From positions 186,001-250,000 of the forward strand of contig CAWKGA010000001.1 of assembly GCA_963849095.1 (NCBI GenBank): 64,000 nt of DNA, given 5' to 3'. A program made the translations under genes and the position numbers. How positions within the stretch are numbered: position 1 is the stretch's first letter; every line of letters begins with the position of its first letter. Under the pieces are notes generated by a model. That model was given only the letters and a program-made list of their open reading frames with translations, had not been told where the DNA came from and searched no databases. The DNA comes from JASHUC01 sp963849095 (GTDB lineage: Bacteria; Pseudomonadota; Gammaproteobacteria; Steroidobacterales; Steroidobacteraceae). Below, piece by piece: positions 45,373 to 53,806 of the stretch.

Positions 45373-46410
45373 TTAATCCTCGCCATCCGTCGCTGCATCG
45401 AGATCCCGCTCCGCGGCAACGTGTTTGATATCCGTCGGCACCAGCGCGCTAGTGAACTCGACGAGTACCTGCTCGTTGAACCGCTCCGGGCGCACCGCGG
45501 AGTAATGATCGACGGCCCGATGGAGCGTCGAAGGAACGCACCCGAACCACCGCGCGACCTGAGCGAGGGTGGCGGTGCCGGCGCAGGTGGCCAACCACGC
45601 GACGAGCGCTCGTCCCTCGACCGAGTGCGCACGGCGCGGCAAGCCGACGATTTCGGCGGAATCGAGTGACAGCCGGGACGCCACCCACGAGATGATCGTG
45701 GCTGGTGCGGGTGCGGGCGGCCGACGAGCCGCGCTTCGATGGGCTTCTCGCACGAACGTCGAACTGCCTGCAATTCGTCGGTCGAGGCGCGAGCCGTGGG
45801 CGAGGAGGCGGAGGAAACCCGGCGTGGGGGCGCCTGTCAGAAATCGCGAGAATCCCAGACGCGACTGCTGGCCGCGCAGAGTGAGCGCATGGAGCAGCGT
45901 CGAGTCGCAAAGCGACGCCGGATCCGGATCCCCGGCACACGCGCGGGCGCTGCCGTGCTCGTAGCCCAAGGGATTCCTGCAGAGACCGGCGTGGACGGGA
46001 CTCCAGAAGATGTGGCGGGCGAAGTCGAGAAGGTAATCATCGGGATCGATCATCAAAACGAAGTACCGGCCGGCATAAGCCGGTCCCGAGCGCGAGTCCT
46101 TCTCGCGGAGGTGGTGCGAGAACTGGCCGCGCAGCGTGTGCATGATGCTCTCGAGCGGTGCCGCTCCGATCTTCAGGAGCAGGAGCGCGGAATCGGGCAG
46201 CCAGCAGTAGGCGTGCACACGGGCGCACCATCGTCTGCGGAGATAGTTGAGGAGAGCCTCGAATCGCCGGCGATTCACCTCGATCTGATCGCGCTCCTCC
46301 CGGCTGTGCGGCCGGGTCGGGCTCGCGGCCAGAGTCTCGATCCCGGTGCGGAACCGGTTGACGACGAAGTAGGTCGCGTGGGGAACGTGAAGCCGTCCTG
46401 GCCGTGCCAT
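45373..46410 (-). CDS. RAYT-like protein, catalytic residues lost (second copy)
   Basis: 345 residues with the RAYT layout: MARPGRLHVPHATYFVVNRF, the long N-terminal alpha/beta region WCARVHAYCWLPDSALLLLK (HUH strand), AYAGRYFVLMIDPDDYLLDF, then the helix ARHIFWSPVHAGL. The HUH site reads S-A-L (residues 74-76, both His lost) and the Tyr position is His133, so strand transfer is not expected. The C-terminus (about 240-305) carries an HTH-like stretch (LVAWLATCAGTATLAQVARW, then FGCVPSTLHRAVDHY). It shares this design with the gene at 34376-35314 but is divergent. It bounds the lasso locus on the right. Confidence 0.75.
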   Translation of the reverse strand: MARPGRLHVPHATYFVVNRFRTGIETLAASPTRPHSREERDQIEVNRRRFEALLNYLRRRWCARVHAYCWLPDSALLLLKIGAAPLESIMHTLRGQFSHHLREKDSRSGPAYAGRYFVLMIDPDDYLLDFARHIFWSPVHAGLCRNPLGYEHGSARACAGDPDPASLCDSTLLHALTLRGQQSRLGFSRFLTGAPTPGFLRLLAHGSRLDRRIAGSSTFVREAHRSAARRPPAPAPATIISWVASRLSLDSAEIVGLPRRAHSVEGRALVAWLATCAGTATLAQVARWFGCVPSTLHRAVDHYSAVRPERFNEQVLVEFTSALVPTDIKHVAAERDLDAATDGED

Positions 46411-46483
46411 GCCGTGGCCTCCGGTCCTGCTCGGAGCACTGACATTACGCTAGCCGCCGGTGAGTCCCGACACAACGGGTCGT

Positions 46484-46504
46484 AGTCATCAAACATTGAT
46501 GACT
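46484..46504. promoter_or_regulatory. Perfect palindrome upstream of the RAYT-like gene
   Basis: AGTCATCAA, 3 bases, TTGATGACT: 9-bp arms, 73 bp upstream of the start at 46410. It looks like an operator for a dimeric repressor, possibly the adjacent RAYT-like protein's own HTH or another regulator. No regulator assignment is possible. Confidence 0.6.
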
Positions 46505-46507
46505 GGA

Positions 46508-46563
46508 AAATAATCAAACACGACGTGCACGGAGCAAATAATCAAAGATCCGATGCACGGAGC
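46508..46563. repeat. Two tandem 28-bp repeats
   Basis: Units 46508-46535 and 46536-46563 share AAATAATCAAA at the start and TGCACGGAGC at the end, with seven variable bases between. AATAATCAAACA also occurs at 35476-35487, upstream of the other RAYT-like gene, in the same relative orientation. This could be the binding site of an HTH protein. Confidence 0.65.
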
Positions 46564-46614
46564 GCAGCGAGGACCCCAACGTCCGTCGCCGGCCGAATCG
46601 GCGGGCCGCCGGCG

Positions 46615-48648
46615 CTAGAGCAGCGGCACCAGCAGCAGCGCGACGATGTTGATGATCTTGATGAGCGGGTTGATGGCCGGACCGGCGGTGTCCTTGTAGG
46701 GGTCGCCGACCGTATCGCCGGTCACCGCGGCCTTGTGCGCCTCGGAGCCCTTGCCGCCGAAGTGGCCTTCCTCGATGTATTTCTTGGCGTTGTCCCACGC
46801 ACCGCCGCCGGTGCACATGGAGATGGCGACGAACAGCCCGGTGACGATCGTCCCGATGAGCAGGCCGCCCAGCGCTTGGGTGCCCGAGCCCGGGCCCATG
46901 ATCTTGTTGAGGACCACCACGAGGATCACCGGCACCAGGATCGGCAGCAGCGAGGGGACGATCATTTGCTTGATCGCGGCGCGGGTGAGCAAGTCCACGG
47001 CCTTGGAGTAGTCGGGCTTTCCCGTGCCGTCCATGATGCCCTTGATGGTGCGGAACTGGCGGCGCACCTCCTCCACCACCGAGCCCGCGGCGCGGCCGAC
47101 GGCTTCCATCGCCATGGCGGCAAACAGATACGGCACGAGACCGCCGATGAACAGGCCGATGATCACTGCCGGATCGGACAGGGAGAATGTGGTGAGCTTG
47201 CCCGCCGTCGCGAGATTGTGCGTGTAGTCGGCGAACAGCACGAGCGCCGCGAGCCCCGCGGAGCCGATCGCGTATCCCTTCGTGACCGCCTTCGTGGTGT
47301 TGCCCACGGCGTCGAGCGGATCCGTGATGTCGCGAATCTCCTTCGGGAGGCCGGCCATCTCGGCGATGCCGCCGGCGTTGTCGGTGATCGGTCCGTAGGC
47401 ATCGAGTGCCACGATCATGCCGCACATCGAGAGCATCAACGTCGCGGCGATGGCGATGCCGTAGACGCCGGACAGCGAGTAGGTCGCCCAGATGGCGATG
47501 CAGACCGCGAGGACGGGAAGGGCGGTCGACTTCATCGACACGCCGAGGCCCGCGATGATGTTCGTCGCGTGTCCCGTCTGCGATGCGGCGGCGAGGTTGC
47601 GCACCGGGCTGTACTCGGTCGCGGTGTAGTACTCGGTGATGACGATCATTGCGGCGGTGAGGCCGAGCCCGACGAGCGCGCAGCCGAAGATCGGCCCGAG
47701 ATGCTCGGGCATGAGGCTCTTCGTGATGAAGTAGAACGCGATGGCCGCGAGGACGCCCGAGACCGCTACGCCCTTGTAGAGCGCGGTCATGATCTTGCCG
47801 CGGCCGCTCGTGCGCACGAAGAAGGTCCCGATGATCGAGGCGAGGATCGAGGCGGCGCCGAGAGCGAGCGGGTAGACGGCGGCCGAGGAGCCGGCGTCCT
47901 TCAACATGAGGCCGCCGAGCAGCATCGTTGCGACGAGCGTGACGGCGTAGGTCTCGAAGAGGTCCGCTGCCATGCCCGCGCAGTCGCCGACGTTGTCGCC
48001 CACGTTGTCCGCGATCACTCCGGGATTGCGCGGATCGTCCTCGGGAATTCCGGCTTCGACCTTGCCGACCAGGTCGGAGCCCACGTCCGCACCCTTGGTG
48101 AAGATTCCGCCCCCGAGGCGCGCGAAGATGGAGATGAGAGAGCCGCCGAAGGCGAGGCCGATGAGCGCATGGAGCGCTCCGTTCTGGCCCAGGCGGGGGA
48201 GCAGCGCGGCGTAGTAGCCCGCGACGCCGATCAGGCCGAGTCCCACGACCAGCATTCCGGTGATCGAGCCGCCGCGGAAGGCCACGGACAGCGCGGCATT
48301 GAGCCCCTTGGAGGCGGCCTCCGCGGTGCGAACGTTCGCTCGCACCGAGATGTTCATGCCGATGTACCCGGCGGCGCCTGAGAGGATGGACCCGATGGCG
48401 AAGCCGACCGCCGTCCACCAGTTGAGCACGAAGCCCAGCACGATGAACAGGATGATGCCGACGACCAATATCGTCGAGTACTGCCGGTTGAGATAGGCCT
48501 TGGCGCCGGCCTGGATGGCGGCGGCGATCTCCTGCATGCGGGCGTTGCCCGCGGGCAGCCGGAGGATGACTATCGTCGAGAAGACGCCGTACAACACGGC
48601 GATGATGCCCGCCGCGATGGCGAGCCACGGCCAGAGACTGGCATCCAT
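46615..48648 (-). CDS. hppA: K+-independent H+-translocating pyrophosphatase
   Basis: Integral-membrane enzyme that uses PPi hydrolysis to pump H+. The 677 residues contain about 15-16 spans and the conserved acidic motifs DVGSDLVGKVEAGIPEDDPR, then VIADNVGDNVGDCAGMAADL. Lys in DAVGNTTKAVTKGYAI, instead of Ala, marks the K+-independent, proton-pumping class. The C-terminal catalytic part GDTVGDPYKDTAGPAINPLI is intact. It lies immediately after the PPi-dependent phosphofructokinase gene on the same strand (135 bp gap). Confidence 0.96.
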   Translation of the reverse strand: MDASLWPWLAIAAGIIAVLYGVFSTIVILRLPAGNARMQEIAAAIQAGAKAYLNRQYSTILVVGIILFIVLGFVLNWWTAVGFAIGSILSGAAGYIGMNISVRANVRTAEAASKGLNAALSVAFRGGSITGMLVVGLGLIGVAGYYAALLPRLGQNGALHALIGLAFGGSLISIFARLGGGIFTKGADVGSDLVGKVEAGIPEDDPRNPGVIADNVGDNVGDCAGMAADLFETYAVTLVATMLLGGLMLKDAGSSAAVYPLALGAASILASIIGTFFVRTSGRGKIMTALYKGVAVSGVLAAIAFYFITKSLMPEHLGPIFGCALVGLGLTAAMIVITEYYTATEYSPVRNLAAASQTGHATNIIAGLGVSMKSTALPVLAVCIAIWATYSLSGVYGIAIAATLMLSMCGMIVALDAYGPITDNAGGIAEMAGLPKEIRDITDPLDAVGNTTKAVTKGYAIGSAGLAALVLFADYTHNLATAGKLTTFSLSDPAVIIGLFIGGLVPYLFAAMAMEAVGRAAGSVVEEVRRQFRTIKGIMDGTGKPDYSKAVDLLTRAAIKQMIVPSLLPILVPVILVVVLNKIMGPGSGTQALGGLLIGTIVTGLFVAISMCTGGGAWDNAKKYIEEGHFGGKGSEAHKAAVTGDTVGDPYKDTAGPAINPLIKIINIVALLLVPLL

Positions 48649-48783
48649 CAGGATTTCCTCGTATCGATCAAAGACTTGTAGTTCGTGAGGCGGTGCCGGT
48701 GATGGCCCGGCGCCTCAAAAGGCGGCGGACTATATCACATGTATCGCCCCCGCTGCCCTTCGGGAGGGGCAAGGGCGCCGGGA

Positions 48784-50076
48784 CTACACGGAGAACCCCG
48801 TGGCGAGCCGCTTGCGAGCGAGCACGCCCTTCACCCTGACATAGTCCGGCAGCCCATCCCGATAGGGCGGATACGCCTCGCCCGCCACGAGCGGTGAGAG
48901 GTACCGGCGGCAGGGTTCGGTGATGCCGAAGCCGTCGGGGTTGATGAACTCGCGCGGCAGTTTCCTTTCCTGGTTCGCGACCTCGCCGAGCGGGACATGC
49001 CCGAGGGTCCATCGGTACGGCCGCGACGATTTGCGGACGATGATCGGCATCACCGCATTGACCCCCCTCACGGCGAGCTCCACGGCGGCCTTACCGCATG
49101 CGTAGGCCTGCTCCACATCGACCTTCGATGCGACGTGGCGCGCCGCTCGCTGCAAATAATCGGCGACGGCCCAGTGATACTTGTAGCCATGCGCATCGCG
49201 GACCATCGCCGCCACCACGGGCGCCACGCCGCCGAGCTGCGTGTGGCCGAAGGCGTCCTTCGTCCCCGCGTCCGCGAGGAACCGGCCGTCGGGGTACGCG
49301 GCGCCTTCGGACACGACGATGACGCAGTACCCGTACGCCGTCACGCACTGCTTCACCTTGTCGAGAAAGCGCTCGCGATCGAACGGGATCTCCGGGAAGA
49401 GAATGATGTGGGGAGGCTCGTGCGGCTTGCGGCCGGCAAGGCCGCCCGCGGCCGCGATCCAGCCCGCGTGCCGTCCCATGACCTCCAGCACGAAGACCTT
49501 GGTCGAGGTGCGTGCCATCGATGCCACGTCGAGCCCGGCCTCGAGCGTGGAGACGGCGACGAACTTCGCGACAGACCCGAATCCCGGGCAGCAGTCGGTG
49601 TGCGGCAGGTCGTTGTCCACCGTCTTCGGGATCCCAATGCAGGTGATCGGATAGCGTAGCTCTCCTCCGAGCTGCGACACCTTCAGGGCAGTGTCCATCG
49701 AATCGTTGCCGCCGTTGTAGAAGAAGTACCCGATGTCGTGCGCGCGGAACACCTCGATGAGCCGCTCGTACTCCGCGCGGTTCTGATCGAGGCCCTTCAG
49801 CTTGAAGCGCGCGGAGCCGAAGGCCCCGGCCGGCGTGTGCTTCAAGCCGCGGATCGTCTCGCGGCTCTCTCGGCTCACGTCGATCAGGCTCTCCGTCAGC
49901 GCGCCGACGATGCCGTCGCGGCCGGCGTAGAGCTTGCCGATGTGCCGAGAGTGCTTGGCCGCGGTCTCGATCACGCCGCAGGCGGAAGCGTTGATGACGG
50001 CGGTGACGCCCCCGGACTGGGCGTAGAACGCGTTGCGTTTCACGGTCTTGCGCGCGGTGCGCTTCGTCTTGGGCAT
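48784..50076 (-). CDS. pfp: Pyrophosphate-dependent 6-phosphofructokinase
   Basis: Interconverts fructose-6-phosphate and fructose-1,6-bisphosphate using PPi. 430 residues beginning MPKTKRTARKTVKRNAFYAQ, with the GGxxxVIN loop SGGVTAVINAS. The phosphate-donor motif is GGNDS (YFFYNGGNDSMDTALKVS), where ATP enzymes have GGDGS. PKTVDNDLPHTDCCPGFGS and the MGRHAGWIAAAGGLAGRKPH region are typical of the PPi type. Located upstream of hppA and divergent from adk, a PPi/adenylate energy grouping. Confidence 0.93.
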   Translation of the reverse strand: MPKTKRTARKTVKRNAFYAQSGGVTAVINASACGVIETAAKHSRHIGKLYAGRDGIVGALTESLIDVSRESRETIRGLKHTPAGAFGSARFKLKGLDQNRAEYERLIEVFRAHDIGYFFYNGGNDSMDTALKVSQLGGELRYPITCIGIPKTVDNDLPHTDCCPGFGSVAKFVAVSTLEAGLDVASMARTSTKVFVLEVMGRHAGWIAAAGGLAGRKPHEPPHIILFPEIPFDRERFLDKVKQCVTAYGYCVIVVSEGAAYPDGRFLADAGTKDAFGHTQLGGVAPVVAAMVRDAHGYKYHWAVADYLQRAARHVASKVDVEQAYACGKAAVELAVRGVNAVMPIIVRKSSRPYRWTLGHVPLGEVANQERKLPREFINPDGFGITEPCRRYLSPLVAGEAYPPYRDGLPDYVRVKGVLARKRLATGFSV

Positions 50077-50192
50077 GGTGCGGCCGGTGGGATTGCGGGC
50101 GGGGAGGCGAGAATAGCCAAAAATTGACCTCCCCGCAGGCGGCCGGTAACGTGGTGACGTTCCAGGGGGCTTGAAGTCGGTCGGTTTCCTAC

Positions 50193-50879
50193 ATGCGAAT
50201 CATTCTCTTGGGTGCGCCGGGCTCGGGCAAGGGCACCCAGTCTCAGCGTCTCATCGAGCGCTGTCACATTCCTCAGGTCTCGACGGGCGATCTGCTGCGT
50301 GCCGCCGTCGCGAACGGCACGGAACTCGGGCGCAAGGCGAAGCCAGTCATGGATGCCGGGCAGCTCGTCTCGGACGACATCATGCTCGGCGTGATCCGGG
50401 AGCGGCTTTCCGAGCCGGATGTTGAGCGCGGCTTCGTCCTCGACGGCTTTCCGCGGAATCTGGCGCAGGCCCGCGCACTCGACGAGCTGCTGTCGCAACT
50501 CGGGCAGCCGCTCGATACCGTCGTCGTCCTGGAGGTGGACCCGGCGGAGCTCGTCCGGCGGATCTCGGGCCGGCGCACGTGCCGGCGCTGCGACCGCGTG
50601 TTCAACGTGTTCACCTCGCCGCCGGCGCCGGGTGAGACCTGTGCGGTGACCGGTGGACCGCACGAGCTTTTCCAGCGGCCCGACGACAAGGAATCGACGG
50701 TCTCGGAGCGGCTCAAGGTTTACGAGGAGAAGACCCGGCCGCTCGTGGATTTCTATGCGGCCCGAGGCATCCTGCGGAAGCTTCCGGCGGAGGGTGACGT
50801 CGATGCCGTTGCGGCCCGGCTCCAGTCTATCCTGAAAGACGGGATCAGCCGGGCTCCCAAGCGGGACAGCGGGCGGTAA
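50193..50879 (+). CDS. adk: Adenylate kinase
   Basis: ATP + AMP to 2 ADP. 228 residues: P-loop MRIILLGAPGSGKGTQSQRL, AMP-binding VSTGDLLRAAV and GFVLDGFPRNLAQA, and a long LID containing three Cys (RRTCRRCDRVFNVF, then GETC), the start of a zinc-finger-like LID that here lacks a clear fourth Cys. Reading ends with VDAVAARLQSILKDG. There is no strong Shine-Dalgarno before the ATG. It is divergent from the PPi-phosphofructokinase gene across a 116-bp gap. Confidence 0.96.
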   Translation: MRIILLGAPGSGKGTQSQRLIERCHIPQVSTGDLLRAAVANGTELGRKAKPVMDAGQLVSDDIMLGVIRERLSEPDVERGFVLDGFPRNLAQARALDELLSQLGQPLDTVVVLEVDPAELVRRISGRRTCRRCDRVFNVFTSPPAPGETCAVTGGPHELFQRPDDKESTVSERLKVYEEKTRPLVDFYAARGILRKLPAEGDVDAVAARLQSILKDGISRAPKRDSGR

Positions 50880-50906
50880 GCCGCTTCCCGCTCGCATCCG
50901 GGCAGA

Positions 50907-52100
50907 CTATCTCCCCGCGAGGTGCGCCACGACGCGCACCAGCTCCTCGGGCTCCACGGGCTTTGCGAGGTGCATCTGGAAGCCCGCATCGTGAGCACGC
51001 ACGGCGTCTTCCGGTCTCGCGAAGGCCGTGAGCGCGGCCGCCGGCAGCTGCTCGGGCCCGATGCTCTCACGGACGGAGCGGATGAGCTCGTAGCCGTCCC
51101 GTCCCGGCATGGCGAGGTCCGAGATCAGCACGTCGGCCGGGAATCCGTTGAGCACCGTCAGGGCGGCGTCGACCGAGGTGGCCGTGACGACCAGAGCGCG
51201 ATAGCTCCCCAGGACGCGGCGCGTGAGCTCGAGCGTGTCCGCTTCGTCGTCGACGATGAGCACCCGCACGCCCTGCAAGTCGAGGCGGCCTGGCGCGCGC
51301 GCGCGCGCGGCTGCGGCTGCGGGCTGCTCCCGCGGGGCGACCCGCGGCAGCACCACGTGAAACGTCGAGCCGAGGCCTTCGCCGGGACTCACGGCCCACA
51401 CCCGCCCGCCGTGCAGCTCGACGATCTGCTTGGCGATGGCGAGCCCCAAGCCGAGGCCCGGGTACTCGCGGCGGCTCGCGGAGTCGCTCTGCTTGAACGG
51501 ATCGAACACGATCGGCAGGAGCTCGGGTGCCAGCCCAATCCCCGTATCCGCGATGTGCAGCTCGCAGTTCCCCTCCGAGAGGGCGAGCGTCGCCGTGACG
51601 ACGCCGTCGCGCGGTGTGAACTTGATGGCGTTGCTCAGCATGTTCCACACGACCTGCTGCAGCCGGTGCGGATCGCCGAATACCAGGCAGGAAGTGCTCG
51701 GCAGGCTCCTGCGCAGGGTGACGCCCTTGGCGTCGGCGGTGCTCTGCAGGGTCTCGACAGCGGCCTCGATGATCTCCCCGATGTCGGTCTCCTCCGCATC
51801 GAGGCGGATCTTTCCGTTCACCATGCCGGAGAGATCGAGGAGGTCGTCGACCAGCTGCGCGAGCGCTCGCACGTTCCGCGCAATGGTCTCGCCGCCCCGG
51901 CGGACCTCCTCCTGAGCGAGCCGTCCGGACTCGAGCAGTCGCGACCAGCCGAGGATGGCGTTGAGCGGCGCACGCAGCTCGTGGCCGAGCGTCGATAGGA
52001 ACTCATCCCTGCGGCGGCTGGAGCTTTCAGCGTCCACGCGCAACGCACGCTCCTCGGCGAGGCGCTGCTCGAGATCGGCTGGGTTCTGGCTGGTGGCCAT
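50907..52100 (-). CDS. Soluble hybrid histidine kinase with receiver domain
   Basis: 397 residues and no membrane span. HisKA domain with His40 in FLSTLGHELRAPLNAILGWS, then HATPase_c with VVWNMLSNAIKFTP (N box), HIADTGIGLAPELL (G1), VFDPFKQ (F) and GLGLGLAIAKQIVELHGG (G2). A linker with an Ala/Arg-rich stretch is followed by a receiver domain (VRVLIVDDEADTLELTRRVL, phospho-Asp in VLISDLAMPGRDGYELI, Lys in MHLAKPVEPEELV). There is no HPt or separate output domain, so the partner is encoded elsewhere. Met at 52100 with GAGG 6 bp upstream, rather than GTG at 52112. Confidence 0.9.
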   Translation of the reverse strand: MATSQNPADLEQRLAEERALRVDAESSSRRRDEFLSTLGHELRAPLNAILGWSRLLESGRLAQEEVRRGGETIARNVRALAQLVDDLLDLSGMVNGKIRLDAEETDIGEIIEAAVETLQSTADAKGVTLRRSLPSTSCLVFGDPHRLQQVVWNMLSNAIKFTPRDGVVTATLALSEGNCELHIADTGIGLAPELLPIVFDPFKQSDSASRREYPGLGLGLAIAKQIVELHGGRVWAVSPGEGLGSTFHVVLPRVAPREQPAAAAARARAPGRLDLQGVRVLIVDDEADTLELTRRVLGSYRALVVTATSVDAALTVLNGFPADVLISDLAMPGRDGYELIRSVRESIGPEQLPAAALTAFARPEDAVRAHDAGFQMHLAKPVEPEELVRVVAHLAGR

Positions 52101-52115
52101 TGCGTACCTCACAGT

Positions 52116-53207
52116 TCAAAGCGCGGCGAGCAGCCGCTCGCCGATGATTGCGCGCCGCCATCCGTGCAGTAGCGCAGAATCGCGCTCGCCTCCGGCCAGC
52201 TGCTCGAGGTCGCGCCGAGTGGCGAGCACCTCCGGGCTCAGGGCCAGGTCCGCCGCGATCGCACGATGCAAGGCGCTCAGCTTCTTGAGCAAGGCCGACT
52301 TCTGCGGGTCGGGGCGACCCCGCAGATTGACCGGTGGGAGCTCGTCCGGCAAGTCCGCTGCGCGAATCCGCTCCAGAATGTCCGTGCCGCAGTGCTTGAT
52401 GAGGCCCGCGGGCATGCCGGCGAGCGCGCCGAGCTCCCCGAGGGAGCGGGGCGCGATGAGAATGATGTCCCGCAAGACGGTGTCGTCGAGGATCCAGCCG
52501 CGGGGCCGGTTGCGCTCGATCGCGCGGCGCTCGCGCCAGGCCGCAAGCTCGCGCGCGAGCCGGACCCGCGCGGCATCGAGCCCATGCAGACCCTTCAGGC
52601 GCAGCCACGCTTGGTCCGGCTCCGCCACGTAGACGGCCGGATCGGTGAGGGCCGCGAGCTCCTCGGCGAGCCACTGCGTGCGGCCGAGACGCCCGAGCTC
52701 GGCGGCGAGATGCTCCTGAAGCGCGAGGAGGTAGCGCACATCATCCAGGGCGTAAGCGATCTGCTCCGGGGAGAGCGGCCGAGCCGACCAGTCCGTGCGC
52801 GTATGGGCCTTGGCGAGCTCGACGCCGAGCAGCCGGCGCACGAGCTCCGCGTAGCCGATCTGCGCCGGCAGGCCGACGAGCGCGGCGGCGATCTGAGTAT
52901 CGAACAGGGGCTGCACCATCCCTACCGCGGGGATCAGCACCTCGATGTCCTGGCGCGACGCGTGCATGACTTTGAGCGGAGCGCTCGCCCCGAGAGCCGG
53001 TGCGAGCGGGCTCAGATCCTCGATCGCGAGGGGGTCCACGCAGAGCGGGCCCTCCGCGTCGGCGATCTGCAAGAGGCAGAGCTCGGCGCGGTAGGTGCGC
53101 TCCCGCAGAAACTCGGTGTCGAGCGCGACGGCGCGAGCGCTGCCGAGCCGCGCGGCGAGCCGGGTGAGATCGTCCTGATTCGTGATGATGGTCTGCAACA
53201 GCGACAC
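52116..53207 (-). CDS. rnd: Ribonuclease D
   Basis: 3'-5' exoribonuclease that trims tRNA ends. 363 residues. The DEDDy residues are visible in AVALDTEFLRERTYRAE, then VMHASRQDIEVL and IAYALDDVRYLLAL, followed by the HRDC domains (WRERRAIERNRPRGWILDDT). A GTG at 53207 is the start and agrees with the family N-terminus. It lies 15 bp upstream of the histidine kinase gene; its start region overlaps the divergent membrane-protein promoter. Confidence 0.93.
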   Translation of the reverse strand: MSLLQTIITNQDDLTRLAARLGSARAVALDTEFLRERTYRAELCLLQIADAEGPLCVDPLAIEDLSPLAPALGASAPLKVMHASRQDIEVLIPAVGMVQPLFDTQIAAALVGLPAQIGYAELVRRLLGVELAKAHTRTDWSARPLSPEQIAYALDDVRYLLALQEHLAAELGRLGRTQWLAEELAALTDPAVYVAEPDQAWLRLKGLHGLDAARVRLARELAAWRERRAIERNRPRGWILDDTVLRDIILIAPRSLGELGALAGMPAGLIKHCGTDILERIRAADLPDELPPVNLRGRPDPQKSALLKKLSALHRAIAADLALSPEVLATRRDLEQLAGGERDSALLHGWRRAIIGERLLAAL

Positions 53208-53265
53208 CGATGCTCTCTATAATTCGTGGGGCCATGGTAATAGGCATCCGTCCGGCTCGAAAGAC

Positions 53266-53784
53266 ATGACCGCTCTCGTGCGCCTCTATGCCGAGATCGC
53301 CCTGCTCAGGCGCGGGCCTCAGGACGTTCCGGCCTCGATGCTGCTGCTCGCGATCACGGTCGGCGCGTACTTCGCGATCAACTCGCTCGTCAACTGGGCA
53401 CTGCCCGCGCCGAACGATCCGTGGCTCGAGATCCTCTCGATCGACATCCTGTTCACGCTCGGATGGTATACGATGCTGCTCAAGGTGCTGCACAAACCGG
53501 AGCGTATGCTGCAGACCACCACCGCCGTCTTCGGCTATCGCGCGGTGCTCGCGCCGCTCACGATCGGCGCCGAGTGGCTCTTCCGCCGCTTCGCGTCCGA
53601 GCAGTCCTGGCAGCTGCCGATCGTCGTCGGCTATACCGCCGTCGTCGTCTGGATGATCGCCGCGAACAGCCATGTTTTGAAAGCCGCGCTCGAGTGGTCG
53701 ATGTTCCAGTGCGTCGGGCTCGTCGTTCTGGAGATCATCGCGAGCGGGCTGCTCGTGGTGGCGCTCGTTCCCCTCGCGCGCTGA
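53266..53784 (+). CDS. Uncharacterised integral membrane protein
   Basis: 172 residues with four or five hydrophobic helices (LLLAITVGAYFAINSLVNWA, then LSIDILFTLGWYTMLLKVL, and so on to the end) and no catalytic motif that I recognise. Loosely similar in layout to small YIP1-like proteins, but this is not a firm assignment. A perfect -10 TATAAT lies at 53218-53223. It precedes mpl by 22 bp and is probably cotranscribed with it. Confidence 0.75.
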   Translation: MTALVRLYAEIALLRRGPQDVPASMLLLAITVGAYFAINSLVNWALPAPNDPWLEILSIDILFTLGWYTMLLKVLHKPERMLQTTTAVFGYRAVLAPLTIGAEWLFRRFASEQSWQLPIVVGYTAVVVWMIAANSHVLKAALEWSMFQCVGLVVLEIIASGLLVVALVPLAR

Positions 53785-53806
53785 TTCCCGGCGAGAGCTT
53801 CTCCTC

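Noticed and set aside
46508..46563. Possible CRISPR array
   Set aside because: Only two repeats, directly abutting with no spacers.
53195..53223. Full sigma-70 promoter for the mpl upstream gene
   Set aside because: The -10 TATAAT is perfect but there is no convincing -35; only the -10 is mentioned.
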